Notes: generated by a model not told the origin, from the sequence alone. Shown: positions 49,101-58,917, numbered from the stretch's first letter. The stretch is DNA of 60,000 bases from Tubulanus polymorphus (GCF_964204645.1 NC_134031.1:2961001-3021000), one strand, 5' to 3'. Program-made: numbers and translations.

Positions 49101-52100
49101 TACAGAAAAACATGATATACATATATATTTTTGTTCCTGCTTGCAAAAACTAAATATATTTCGTTATTGAATTCTAGATCGAGAGAAATGCGCCTCATAA
49201 GAGCGCGGGCCTCACGAAACAAAAATTTAAAGAACTACTTTATCACCTATAGTCTGATATATCAAATTGATCTGAATATTCATAGTCATAGAGCCTGATA
49301 GTCTGCATCGAGAGTCTGAAGCATCTCGTTTTTATCGTTTACACAATTTGCTTTTTAAATCTCTTTTTTGTCAATATTTGTATAGAGTATTTTCATGTTT
49401 TGATCGAGTCTGCTGAATTCTGGTGAATATATCAATGTATTGTATATAATATGCGCATACGTTTGACGTGTCACCACGAAATATGGTTTTGGTTTCTGTC
49501 AATATTTGAATTTCTACGAGAAAAAAAATAACAATATCGGAGTGTCAGCGAAAACTCATGAATTTTTCATCGAGTACCGCGTCGAAACTGATTTACTACC
49601 CGACGGCTGGTGAATGTATGAGTATAAATACTTGGCGTTCACGGCCACTTTCAAACGCGCAACGACGCTCGCGGAGAAAATTCGATAAATCGGCACCAAT
49701 TTCGAAATCTCGAAATTGGTTCGCCAGAATCGGAAAATGAAGCAAATATCGCACCGGCAGACGAGAGCGCACGAGAGTTAAACGCGATACGGTTGAGTAT
49801 GTGTAAATTGTGTTTGCGTGTTCGTCGAACGACTTGAGCGCAAATGAAGGGTGATAAATAATAAAGTGTCGTAGATTGTTTAAAAAAGCGACACGGTTTC
49901 GACACCTACAGTTTCGCCCTTAATAACTTATGAATTAATATAAGACTCGGCGTAACGCGACTTAAAGAACACAGGCTCGTTAGGTGACGGATTTGAAGAC
50001 CGCCGCCACAGGCGTTGCAGGGTCGGGGATAGAAACCGCGGGATAGCGAAGGGCTGGGGCAGTGTAGAGACACCACAAGCCCTGTTTATATCAGATTAGG
50101 GCTTGGAGCATTGACACCACAGATCACAGTGTGCTGCTCCGGGGCAGCGTAGAGACGACAAGTCCTGTTTGTTCTAGATTTATGGCTTGGAGCATTGCTA
50201 CCACAGCCAGTAGATCCCAGTGAAGTACTGAGGCCTGTATAGAGACCATATCCACGACTCTATGTAAAGGTCCTGAGAGCATAGAAATAACAATCCCAAA
50301 GATTTGCTTAGATCAGGGCCTCGACGCGCATAAAGAAAAATTCAAAAAACTTGGAAACATGGTTTTCCAGCTGAAGACAGCGGTATCTAAATCAATGTCA
50401 CGCGCTGGGCGATGCTATATAAAGTCTAATCTATTTTCCGCGATTTCTCCCATTTTTGGCCGCCATCCATTAATCGTGCGCGGTATAAAATTGAATTCGA
50501 AGTCGATGAATTTTTGGCGTGTTTGGCGCCAATTAAAACCATCGCCGACTGCCTGGGAAACCGGCGAGGAATGTCCACCCGGGAACGCGTTAGATTAATA
50601 AGTTGACTGATTGCGAACCAAATCAGGACTGCTAGCATAAGGCATGAATTTGTCAAACGTTTGTCAGCGTCTCGATTTAGACCACGCAGCGAGATTTATC
50701 AACCGGCTTCTATTAAACTGCCATCTCGTAAGCTTAAATCTTAGACCGTTCCTTGAAGATGGCTACCTCATTTATTCCCCTTACGACTTCACCACCAAAT
50801 TGGTAAAATAATGATTTTGTCTGTAGATTTTTCTAGAAAACCTGGCTAAGATCCGGGCACTTATGATAGATAGTCTACTTTGATGATCAACGAGGCAGTT
50901 AGCTTTACTTGGAGGTTACTAGTATGATGACGTCATAGGGGGATTTTAGGAGATAGCAACCTTATATGGAAGGTGAATCGGTTTTAGATCTTAATATCCA
51001 CGATGAAACAATAAAAGTAAAATCCCACAATGGCTGGAAGACTAGAAACTTTATTGAAGTATTAGAAATATTTCGGGTGGTTCTTTTTGGACTGAAGAAC
51101 GTTGGTAGGAACCACCCGAAATATTTCTAGTATTCTTAAATAAACCTTTTAGTCCTTCGACTATTGTGGGATTTTACGTTCCTTGCACGGAAGGGTTTTT
51201 ATACGGAATACAATTTCTTTCGAAGCAACCATTCAACAAAAAATAAAACACGTTTCGACGAGTCGAACAAAATCACGACAATTACAATTGTAGCTGGTAT
51301 TATGGAGGCGATTTTCGCTCGGTAAATACTATAGAAAACGACTCCAATAGCTTAGTAACGAATCTCTATTATTTCTCGTGCGTCAAGGCACAATCGAGGC
51401 GTATTGTGTGTTTATATCGCGCCGGTGAAAGCGAGTCGTTGAGAATTCGTTACCGTGCGGGTCGAGTCGTCACGCTTAGCTTCGAAACCTCCTCCCGATC
51501 GCCACGGAAACGTATTCTATATATATATATATATATATACAAATGTGAAGGTGGAATATAATTGTGCAATTGAAACGCATATCTCACCCGTATCCCAACC
51601 GCAGCGAGGGCGAGAGCCTGTCGATATATTGTCCCTATATATTGTTGCTATAATACGTATCGAACGCCTTTGACTAATCAGAAAAACAACAGTCTTGTTA
51701 TAACAATTTTATGGCTACATATGAATGCGAGCTATGTTGTCAGTTTCGCGCGGGACACGTGTAGTTTTGAAAGGCGATGCGTATTTTTCAATTAAACTAT
51801 AGATTTCTTTATTTTCGCATCGTGCTTCAAACTGCCATTCGCGACACCGGCCCAGGCGACGTCTTTGTGCTTTGTTGCGATATATATGTGTGCTAGAAGT
51901 AATCGAGTCAAATCCGGCCCGTAGGTCTCACGTAGGCCACGTGCGGGCCAGACCTACCATTGGGTCTGGGAAAAAATCAGACGGATTTTAGTCGTATTAC
52001 TATATCAGCCTTTCTGCTCATATACAAGTTCATCGTTGATTCAGTGATAAAAACTGCCCGCATTAGATTTTTTTTTTGCTGAGAGATACATGAAAATAGG

Positions 52101-54274
52101 CTCATTTATCTCAAAATCTTGATACGCCATTTTTTTCTCATTTGCGAGACTGGGATATAAAATCACAATCGGACGCTTCGAAAATCGTTCGCGATAAAAC
52201 TCTGCTACTGACCAGTACACAGAACCGAATTTGACTGATCTATCTCGGCAAACGCCGAGTTCGATTTGGCGTTTAGTTGATGACCAGCGGGCAAATTGGA
52301 CCCTAATTAATGTCCCCGATGGGTCAGCACGAGCCACGGACTAGCGAACGACGGATGATGAGATAAAGATGACATAGCAGATAATATTGACGAGATGATC
52401 TCTATTTTGACATAATGTTACAGATTTTATCTGTAAGATCGGTCAATTCCAAGCGGGTGCGGTATTCATACACTCAGCGCGCGTGACTGTTCGCAAAAAT
52501 GTCACCGTTTTATATTCTAAACTGGATGATTGTGAGAACCATTAAAACTGGATTATGGATTTCAAAATAGGTTAAAACCGTTTGAAAACAGATTATCTAT
52601 GTGTATATTATATGAACATAATGTTTCTATTATGCAAATTCGTACGCACCGAAATTAGATTCATTTTCGAAAACCTAACAAATTGTTTCGAATCTGTTTT
52701 ATTTAGTAGCTTTAAGTAGGTTGCATTGATTAATGTCACCGTAAATTATAACGTATCATTGACACAAAACGTTTAATGCAAAGGGAAGTCTCAAGCTGCA
52801 CATGGACTCTAAAAACAAATTTTTAGATTTTTAGATTTTTGTCGCACGTGTTATCAAAAATACAAGAACTTATATATCAAGAATCGAATAGATGAATATA
52901 TGTACATAAAGAATGCCTGTCACGCTTGGCATCGGCACCAAACAAAGCGACGTCGGTTAGTTCAACATCCATTAAAGTTTCATCACGAATTTATCAGATG
53001 TATTTAATAGTTAGATCGTTTGCGCCGGCTCGCCGTCGAGTACCACCAGCATTCTTTTCGAGCCAGCGCCATTTTCGACTTTGAATTGTCGTCAGCTGTG
53101 GACATACAATTATTTTTAATTCGTGCGCTCTCGCGATTATTATCATGTTCGGTATAATAATGCGTAACTATAACGGGATAACTTCCCTTTCCCCCTTCAC
53201 CATTCTCTGCTGCGACTTATGAACGCGGACGCAAACAGGACTGGTTCTAAAACAAATAACGAGCGAATAGATGCGCGCATCGCGTTTGCCTGGCGCACGT
53301 GTCGGGCACAGAACAGGAAAATTGCCGTGTGGATGCTTTGCAATTTACAACGATTACGCCAATTATCTATCTATGAAAAGTATCCCGGTAATTGGACGAA
53401 CGTGAAGCTGTCTGTTGCGCTAAAATGCTAAATCATCTTTTTCCAGAGCAGACGGCTAGAGAATTTACTTCCCCAATAAGATTTAGAAATCGTTTCCATG
53501 TATCGAAGCATTAACTTCATATAATGTGATATATGTATTCTTAATGTCGGCATGAGAAGTTTACATATACTTTCATGGAGTCTGCCTGAAATTCAGATTT
53601 TGGAATAAAGAGAAGTCTTGATCTTTGTCCCTGGCCTCGCGGTCTTATATCTCTAGATGTATTTGTGTCAATACGTGATTCGCCTATTATTGTGTCACAC
53701 CAAAAATTATACTTTTGCAGATTTTTTTTTCGCCTGTTCCTCTCTCTCTCTCTCCCCTAAGTCAACAATTTGAAGAGCAGACCCTTGACGTCCGTAAAGA
53801 CTCGCCATTCATCCGGTGACAATGAAACCCAATGAACAAGATACCAAGATTATTTTCTTGTCTCATTCAACGCGCTGGCCTCCCGTTGATCGCTAGCCAA
53901 GAAGTTGCTTTTTCGAGGCGACCGAAAATGAATATGTTTTTAAGTCGAAGAATTGATGGACAGTTAGATAAATGCGTGCGAACTATTTCCCCCCGTATGA
54001 GATGACTCGTGTTACGTAGCGGCTTTGGGAGCCAAAGAAAAACCTATTTTTTTAAATCGATGAAAAAAGATAACGCTTATATCCATTCGGAATACTGCAT
54101 CAAACTACTTCAGATATAGGTTTAGATTTTCGAATTAAGAAAGAAAAAAAAGTCGTGTCTCTTACCTCTGTTTTTCGGTGTGACCACTGTGAATGCGCTG
54201 CCGAGACCATCTTCACCGGTACCTTCGTGGTGACTTAGAAACTTCTTACTCTTCACCAGGAAAGACCGAGGCAT
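36582..54274 (-). CDS. GFI1: Gfi1/senseless-family SNAG zinc-finger transcriptional repressor (4 coding exons, spliced)
   Basis: Seen: joining 54274-54166, 47231-47016, 46785-46165 and 37111-36582 gives 1476 nt, a 491-residue protein plus TAA. All three introns are GT-AG and phase 1. Residues 1-11 read [11 protein letters not shown], the SNAG motif. Residues 37-200 are Pro-rich with no recognised fold. Six C2H2 fingers lie at about 207-230, 236-258, 264-286, 292-314, 320-342 and 348-371, with linkers SGKRP, SQEKS, SDTRP, TGEKP and TGFKP in the order and wording of vertebrate GFI1. A tail runs from 372 to 491. Known of the family: a nuclear repressor that binds AATC-core sites mainly through fingers 3-5 and recruits LSD1/CoREST through SNAG; it acts in haematopoietic, sensory and neural differentiation (GFI1/GFI1B, Drosophila senseless, C. 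elegans pag-3). Inferred: the same role here. All cysteine and histidine ligands are intact, so this is a functional gene, not a retrocopy. Confidence 0.97.
38023..38138. repeat. Weak inverted repeat in intron 3
   Basis: GCAGGAAAACACGGAATTGG on the left faces GATTCCGTGTTTCTGTGATT on the right about 60 bp away. The left start, AGCCCAACGCA followed by GACGCAGG, resembles the arm of the hairpin at 56539-56608, so they may be related. Confidence 0.3.
41697..41848. mobile_element. Foldback dispersed repeat, ATGGC...TGACATCACC family
   Basis: The left end (AAAATGGCTGACCTCTAAAT) and the reverse complement of the right end (AAAATGGCCGCCTTCTTAGC, continuing CCCTTATGACATCACCAAAT) are alike, so the element has terminal inverted repeats. 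It matches copies at 5605-5735 and 50757-50973. No coding. Confidence 0.65.
41896..41906 (-). repeat. Degenerate tRNA-like B-box
   Basis: Minus strand AGTTCGAATCC, one mismatch to the B-box. No recognisable body around it. Confidence 0.2.
46165..46785 (-). CDS. GFI1: GFI1 coding exon 3 (linker plus zinc fingers 1-4)
   Basis: 621 nt, encoding residues 109 (split Gly) to 315. The acceptor is CCACTTCAG and the donor ACACAG|GTAG. Finger 1 has CX2C...HX4H spacing and contains [14 protein letters not shown]; finger 2 contains [14 protein letters not shown]; finger 3 contains [14 protein letters not shown]; finger 4 contains [14 protein letters not shown]. These recognition helices are near-identical to vertebrate GFI1/GFI1B. 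The exon stops inside the finger 4-5 linker, after the Thr of TGEKP. An opposite-strand open frame at 46205-46603 is only a shadow of this exon. Confidence 0.97.
46786..47015 (-). other. GFI1 intron 2 (230 bp) with a 24-bp tandem duplication
   Basis: Short GT-AG intron between exons 2 and 3. Positions 46902-46925 and 46926-46949 are two adjacent copies of a 24-bp unit (starting TTATTATTGTTGACATTTC), a recent slippage-type duplication. Confidence 0.9.
47016..47231 (-). CDS. GFI1: GFI1 coding exon 2 (Pro/Ser-rich linker region)
   Basis: 216 nt, encoding residues 37-108. The acceptor is a pyrimidine-leaning tract ending TTGTAG and the donor is ACAG|GTAAG. The split codon formed with exon 1 reads GAA (Glu37). 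The segment is rich in Pro, Ser and aromatics (for example [15 protein letters not shown]) and has no domain I recognise; this is the region that diverges most among Gfi1 relatives. The exon is a multiple of three and phase 1 at both ends, so skipping it keeps frame. Confidence 0.92.
48741..48790 (-). repeat. tRNA-like B-box sequence in intron 1
   Basis: Minus strand GGTTCGAGTCC (48751-48741), preceded by GCGCTATCATAGCGC, a small self-pairing stem. Possibly a tRNA-derived repeat; no cloverleaf. Confidence 0.3.
50056..50320 (+). repeat. Degenerate tandem repeat, 3 units of about 85-90 bp
   Basis: Units start at 50056 (GGGGCAGTGTAGAGA), 50141 (GGGGCAGCGTAGAGA) and 50231 (AGGCCTGTATAGAGA); the first two share GCTTGGAGCATTG, the third has diverged. 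It lies within intron 1. Confidence 0.7.
50757..50973. mobile_element. Foldback dispersed repeat, ATGGC...TGACATCACC family
   Basis: Left end AGATGGCTACCTCATTTATT with a following CCCCTTACGACTTCACC; the right end read in reverse complement gives GGTTGCTATCTCC...CCCCCTATGACGTCATC. So the two termini are inverted copies, matching the elements at 41697-41848 and 5605-5735. Confidence 0.6.
51017..51177. mobile_element. Foldback MITE-like element (about 160 bp)
   Basis: GTAAAATCCCACAATGGCTG at the left faces CTATTGTGGGATTTTAC at the right, and the inner arms AGAAATATTTCGGGTGGTTC and GAACCACCCGAAATATTTCT are perfect complements around a loop of about 27 bp. Arms are about 65 bp. No coding and no clear target-site duplication. 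Confidence 0.85.
54166..54274 (-). CDS. GFI1: GFI1 coding exon 1 (start codon and SNAG domain)
   Basis: Encodes residues 1-36 plus one base. It begins [18 protein letters not shown], and the first 11 residues match the SNAG box that docks in the LSD1 active-site cleft in vertebrate GFI1. The ATG is at 54274-54272. It is preferred because an in-frame TAA lies at 54325-54323 with no ATG between, and no ATG occurs between the predicted cap site (54445) and this one. The exon ends CAGAG followed by GTAAGA, a strong donor, leaving phase 1. Confidence 0.96.
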
Positions 54275-54444
54275 GATGCTTAAAGTATCCAGTGTGATAG
54301 GGTAACGAAGTAGTGGATGTAATTATTATGTGTCTTGTGAGTTAATAAGTCTCTTTTCGAAGCCGTGTAAACTCCCGCAAATCGAATATCCGAAAATCTT
54401 TGCCACAAGTCGCGTGGTTGAGGCGACGCAATTTCGACAAAATG

Positions 54445-54476
54445 TGACAACCTCCGACTAAAATCCGGTTTATATA
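54445..54476 (-). promoter_or_regulatory. Predicted GFI1 core promoter (TATA box plus initiator)
   Basis: On the minus strand TATATAAA lies at 54476-54469, and TCACATT, which fits the initiator consensus YYANWYY, has its A at 54445, about 31 bp downstream of the first T of the TATA box. This predicts a 5'UTR of about 170 nt with no upstream ATG. The spacing supports the pairing, but both motifs are short and the TSS is inferred. Confidence 0.4.
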
Positions 54477-54595
54477 TAACCACTGACACCGTCAAACCAT
54501 ATGCTTTGAGGACTATAATAATGTTCGCTGTCCTCCGCAATCCGTCATAACAGTTACTAATAGCAACGGAATGATTTACATACGACAGACGACGA

Positions 54596-54644
54596 ATTGG
54601 CGCACGTGGACGAGTCGGTTGACTCCACCCAGCGCGCTGATTGG
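54596..54644 (-). promoter_or_regulatory. Proximal promoter motifs: two CCAAT boxes and an E-box
   Basis: Minus-strand CCAAT at 54600-54596 and CCAATCA at 54644-54638 flank a CACGTG E-box at 54603-54608, about 150-200 bp upstream of the predicted cap site. The surrounding 54590-54680 is CpG-rich. NF-Y-type CCAAT boxes commonly lie at this distance; E-box use by a bHLH factor would fit proneural regulation of senseless-type genes, but that is inference. Confidence 0.3.
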
Positions 54645-54660
54645 ACGATGCTGTCATCTT

Positions 54661-56538
54661 GGCGCGCGCGGTCCGTCAGGGCGGCGTCTGGATGGAAAGA
54701 TGCGCTAGTTAATGACGAATAAGTGGCAAATGACAGTCGCGAAAACCGGGAATCAACGGCGCACGGTGCGCGACTCGGCCGAGAGGATGACAAAACACAT
54801 CGATATCAGAGGAACATTCGTTCATATGCCGGGTGCACGCGTCTAGCAGGCGTTATGGGAAATCATGGGATGTTGTCGCAGGAAATCATGATTTTGTCGT
54901 ATTATAGGTGCGAGATTTCCTTCAGTTTCAGAGCCGGTAGTATGGGCTAATGATACGAAGAAAGCAGTCATTTCTAATTTTGGTTAAAGACAAATAATGT
55001 TTTCTTGTGTATTGCGGCAAAATCAACTCGAACTATTTTCATTTTCTTTGCAGAGATTACACGCGCCAATTCAATATGTCAATATTGTTAATATTGAGGA
55101 AATATTTTCCTTAATCTGATAAGGGCATCTAAATTGCGATAGTTTCAACATTTATTATTGCTAAACACACTATCCTAAGAAAATATAGTATGTGCGCTGA
55201 AATACTGCGTTACTTCGTTTCCTGGTAATGGCCGGTTTTATTCATTCTGCGTATAATATACGCGCTTTTTGATATCTTTTACGAAAATGATAATGAACGA
55301 CACCGTAATTCATCACATTATATTACCGAAATATCCCCTGCAAAAGGAAAACAGAAATGCACAACGTCATTTTGTTCATTACCGGAAATTCTCAATTAAA
55401 CGGCATCACGCACTACCCGTGGCGCCACCTCGCTATAACTGAGGACACTATAAGCAGACGTGTTTGCTGATGGTTGTAGTATGCCGGTAGCGCCTTTTTG
55501 CGGAATAGAAGCTTTCTCCTAAATGCACATTAGAGAAACAAGGCGTTAAACTACCTCGCGTACGCTTACCAGTACTATAATGTTCCCGGCGAAGTATATT
55601 AGGAACCTGTGCCACAAGTTGCGCTGACTTCGCACCCATAAATTTGTCTCTGTTGCGCACACGTGTGATTTTATTATCCCGGCGTTTGTCGGCGAATCCA
55701 TTTCTGAAGACATTATTTCAATTCTAAACAGTTAACATAACTCATAAATGTATTATTCGTCGATGACACGATGACGTATCGTCGTCGTAGTGCTCGCGAG
55801 GGTTTTATTTAAATCTGTGTGCACTACGTGTACGCTCGCACAGTACGGAATCTGTTGAGCAGAGATTATGCTGCAATAACAAAATTGATGGTCATGTCGC
55901 GAAAACCTGTCCCTTGTTTTTTTGTTGTCGTACGAAGCCGTTATAGTGTAGCGAGCTCGACACGTTTTTGCAGTTTGTTAAGAAAAGCGACCTAATCGGT
56001 GATATGCATACATTTCAAATATGTGTGTGTCTCGTGCTTTTGAGTCATCGCTGACTCTGATGATTCAAACCTGGCCGAGGAACACCTTGCATGCGTCAGA
56101 AAGCAGAAATCGTCGTCGTGATATATTTCGAAAATCGGCCGACACTCGGATGAAAATAGAAACGAAAATTCGCCAGCTTGTTTTAATCATTGTGAGCTGA
56201 TAGCAATTGTCGTGATATATTGCTATAGGTACCTGGGAGAATGCCGGTAAAACAACGTGGCTTCTTTGGTAAAGATCCAACTGCGGATCAAGTCCCACGT
56301 GTTAATGTTCAATGTAGAGTCGAAATGTGACTCAATTTTGTTTAAAAATGTGTTTATTACGATCAATCATTTCATCATTGTGATAGAACAAGAACAGGAT
56401 GATGAAACCTGTGAAAACCAAGAAGTTATTCAATTTGATACCTCAGGTCAGCCGAGTTCCTCAGCCGCATTACTATATTCGACCCAGTTTTAGCAACAAA
56501 TTACGTTTATGTTGAGTGGTTTTTCAGCACATGCCTCC
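54661..56538. other. Upstream flank of GFI1
   Basis: No gene recognised. CpG-bearing words and a CRE-like TGACGTAT near 55772 could belong to distal promoter elements. At 56387-56493 a plus-strand frame reads protein-like (EQEQDDETCENQEV, ending STQF) after an AG, with no partner exon I can assign. Confidence 0.4.
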
Positions 56539-56743
56539 TAAAGCCCAACGCAGACGACGCAGACAAACAGGGTTCAGCGTTTCCCTGCGTCGTTTGCGTT
56601 GGGCTTTAACCATATCTAATATCTTAGATCCATTAGATCAAATTAAATTTTCTAGCGGTTGTTTTCATAACACACGCCTCCTTGAAGAGCGTATGGTGCG
56701 CATTTCGAATATTCCAGGTAAAAAGCGTGGTTATAACTTGTAA
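56387..56743 (+). pseudogene. Possible transposon-like coding remnant (uncertain)
   Basis: Two short plus-strand frames, 56387-56493 (after an AG) and the latter part of 56516-56743 (ending VRISNIPGKKRGYNL), have polar, protein-like composition. They lie on either side of, or overlap, the strong hairpin at 56539-56608. I do not recognise the family. They may equally be chance frames. Confidence 0.15.
56539..56608. repeat. Strong hairpin (arms about 25 bp)
   Basis: TAAAGCCCAACGCAGACGAC (continuing GCAG) is complementary, with one mismatch, to the right arm CTGCGTCGTTTGCGTTGGGC followed by TTTA. The loop is about 22 bp. Either a small foldback element or a structured transcript. Confidence 0.8.
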
Positions 56744-58858
56744 GGCAAGTAATATATGTAATTTCTAGACGAGAAATAATATCACTAAGTTCGACACCCG
56801 GTTTAAATGTCTTTTGAAGATCAGCTCTTAGTTTGAGGCAGCCTGACACTTTACACATAATGTATTACGGGGTATCGTAATTGTTGCGTCGATCGATACG
56901 TGAATTTAATATTAATTGGTCTACGATTTGTTCAAGTGCGACGTTAGTTTCGAATTTTTCGTGATTAGAGCCCTCGTCTCCAGATGTGATTTTCAGTTTC
57001 GAGTGGTCCTCGCTACAGATTTTTTTGCACATTAAACTTGACTCATATTAAATCGTGATTGCTCCGATATAAATACAGTTTTATTTCATTTTATGGCCCA
57101 CTCGGCCAACTGTCGGTGTGTCCGCCCGATTATAATGTGGGTGCCTTGTTAACGGCAACGCGCGTCGATTCCGTGTCAAGTCCCTAATGAAATGTCGCAT
57201 TCTCAAAAGGGGAAATTTAAACGTTTTGTAAGCGTAACCACAACTCTTTGTTTAAAAAACAAAGATACACGAACGTTTTCCCACAAATGTGATTTTACGC
57301 TCCTTCCGACAAAATAATGAAATAAAAAAGCTCGCTGTATATAAAAAAACAGCGCCGCCTGCCAACTACGTAATAGCGTTTCAATATAAGGTCGTCCGGG
57401 TTATTGATACATACAATCAGGCTTTCAATCAAGACCTAGTTTTAATCTGACGATTGATATGAAAATGTTTGACTGGTCACAGAACAGAAAAACATGGATT
57501 CAGTCGTGTTGCTAGAACGAATGGTTCTTTGGCAGTTCTTGAAAGAACCTATGAGTTCTTCACGGAACCTCGGGGTACTTCAGCCTCTAAAAGTGATATT
57601 CACGGTAAAGAGGGATTCTTCGTCAAAGTGAAAGGTTCTTCAAACAACCCACAACTTCCATTCCATTCAGAAGATATAAGAAACCCTCGTTTCTAGATAC
57701 CTAAGAATTTCAAGATCAGGAAATAATTTGTTCTACAAAATTCACTCATGACTTTTAATCATGATATTTTTGGCCGATATAGAACAGAGATGAATCTTTT
57801 ACTCGGATTTATTCTTGAAAGAAATTGAGCCGTTAATTGTGCGAAAAAAATCTTGAGACTTGGTATTAAGTTGGCCATAGAACCGTCATGGGCTCGGAAT
57901 GGTGTCCGATCGTGAGACTGGTCTTAGACTGGTTTAGGAACCAGAAGGGATCGTTCTTGAACTAGTATCGACTGGGCAGCAAGTCCCAGCAGTACACAAT
58001 CTTCGAATGACTTTGAATCGATTGCATAGAAATTATTTCCCAATCGTTTCAGAAACGAAATGTCTTCAGCGTGTAACGCGATCACTAAAAGCAAATACGG
58101 TAAATGCATTTGAAATATACACTACATGTGCTATGAATTGCCCACGTGAGCTATTGAAACTATGTTAGTTATCGACTGGAAAACACATGTTGCCATTTCT
58201 TTCGAGAAGGGTCACAAAAGTCCTACGGATTTTCGATTCATTTATAATGTTTTATCTCTTTCTCATTCGTTCGAAAAACGTCAGACTACAGGTTTATTTC
58301 CATTCGAGGAGATGTTTGTATTCGGTGGGATTAAGTTAAGTCGGCTCACAGGTGTGAGACCAGTACCCAGGCGTTACACGTGGATTGAGACAATGGGCGC
58401 GAGCCTCGCAAATGAGTTCTCAACTCCTAAAGTTAATACGATTATCGGGATAGCTTTTTAAATTCGCCGAGTGATTTAAATCATTTCAACTGTCAGCGCA
58501 GATCCTTAGATTCTGGCGACAACCACCCCAGCGACATCTGTGAATAACGCATTGAACTACGATCACACGCATTTCTCTCATTTTTGAAGTCTTTATTGCG
58601 TATAAAAAGTACAGACTTAGTAGAGAAAGAAAGAAAAATAAAAAAGGGAAAAATAGAATAAATAGAAAAATAACAAAAAATGAATAAAATAAAAAAATCC
58701 ATATTTACTTGGAAAAAATGTTCAATCTGAATAATCTATGGACAAAGATTCGAAAAAGTACAATTCTTATAGGCTACGTGACAGATACAATAGTAATTGA
58801 TAAGGTACTAATTTGATAGTTAGGAGATGGGTAAAACAGTACACGAATTTAGTCAAAA
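56744..58858. other. Upstream flank, no recognised gene
   Basis: 57510-57700 is dense in GGTTCTT / AAGAACC words on both strands, suggesting an old palindromic repeat. 57871-57945 carries repeat family B in reverse orientation (GACCAGTCTAAGACCA-like and TTCTATGGCC on the minus strand). 58620-58700 is an A-rich tract. No coding gene recognised. Confidence 0.45.
57871..57945 (-). repeat. Dispersed repeat family B, reverse copy
   Basis: Read on the minus strand it contains AAACCAGTCTAAGACCAGTC and later GGTTCTATGGCCAAC, both shared with 8844-8908. Confidence 0.4.
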
Positions 58859-58917
58859 ATATGCGGGCTGCTTCGATATATTCAACAGACGATGTATCGA
58901 AGCAGCCCGCAGCATAT
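58859..58917. other. Pre-miRNA-sized hairpin
   Basis: TGCGGGCTGCTTCGATA at about 58862-58878 pairs perfectly over 17 bp with TATCGAAGCAGCCCGCA at about 58895-58911, with a 16-base loop and AT-rich flanks that continue pairing after a small bulge. Total length is near 60 nt. It may be a microRNA precursor, a foldback element, or a chance inverted duplication. I do not recognise the sequence. Confidence 0.6.

Larger units (their letters stand above)
47232..54165 (-). other. GFI1 intron 1 (6.9 kb)
   Basis: GT-AG intron separating the SNAG exon from the rest. Contents seen: low-repeat CpG/TAAT-rich segments at 47540-47720, 48000-48060, 50400-50620 and 52160-52340 (possible enhancers), a tRNA-like B-box at 48741-48751, a 3-unit tandem repeat at 50056-50320, two foldback elements (50757-50973 and 51017-51177), a TA microsatellite near 51517-51539, and a CT tract near 53739-53757. 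No other coding exon is recognised. Confidence 0.85.

Noticed and set aside
36582-54700. GFI1 autoregulatory AAATCAC sites in its own locus
   Set aside because: The 7-mer is expected several times by chance on two strands of this window, and I saw no cluster at the promoter.
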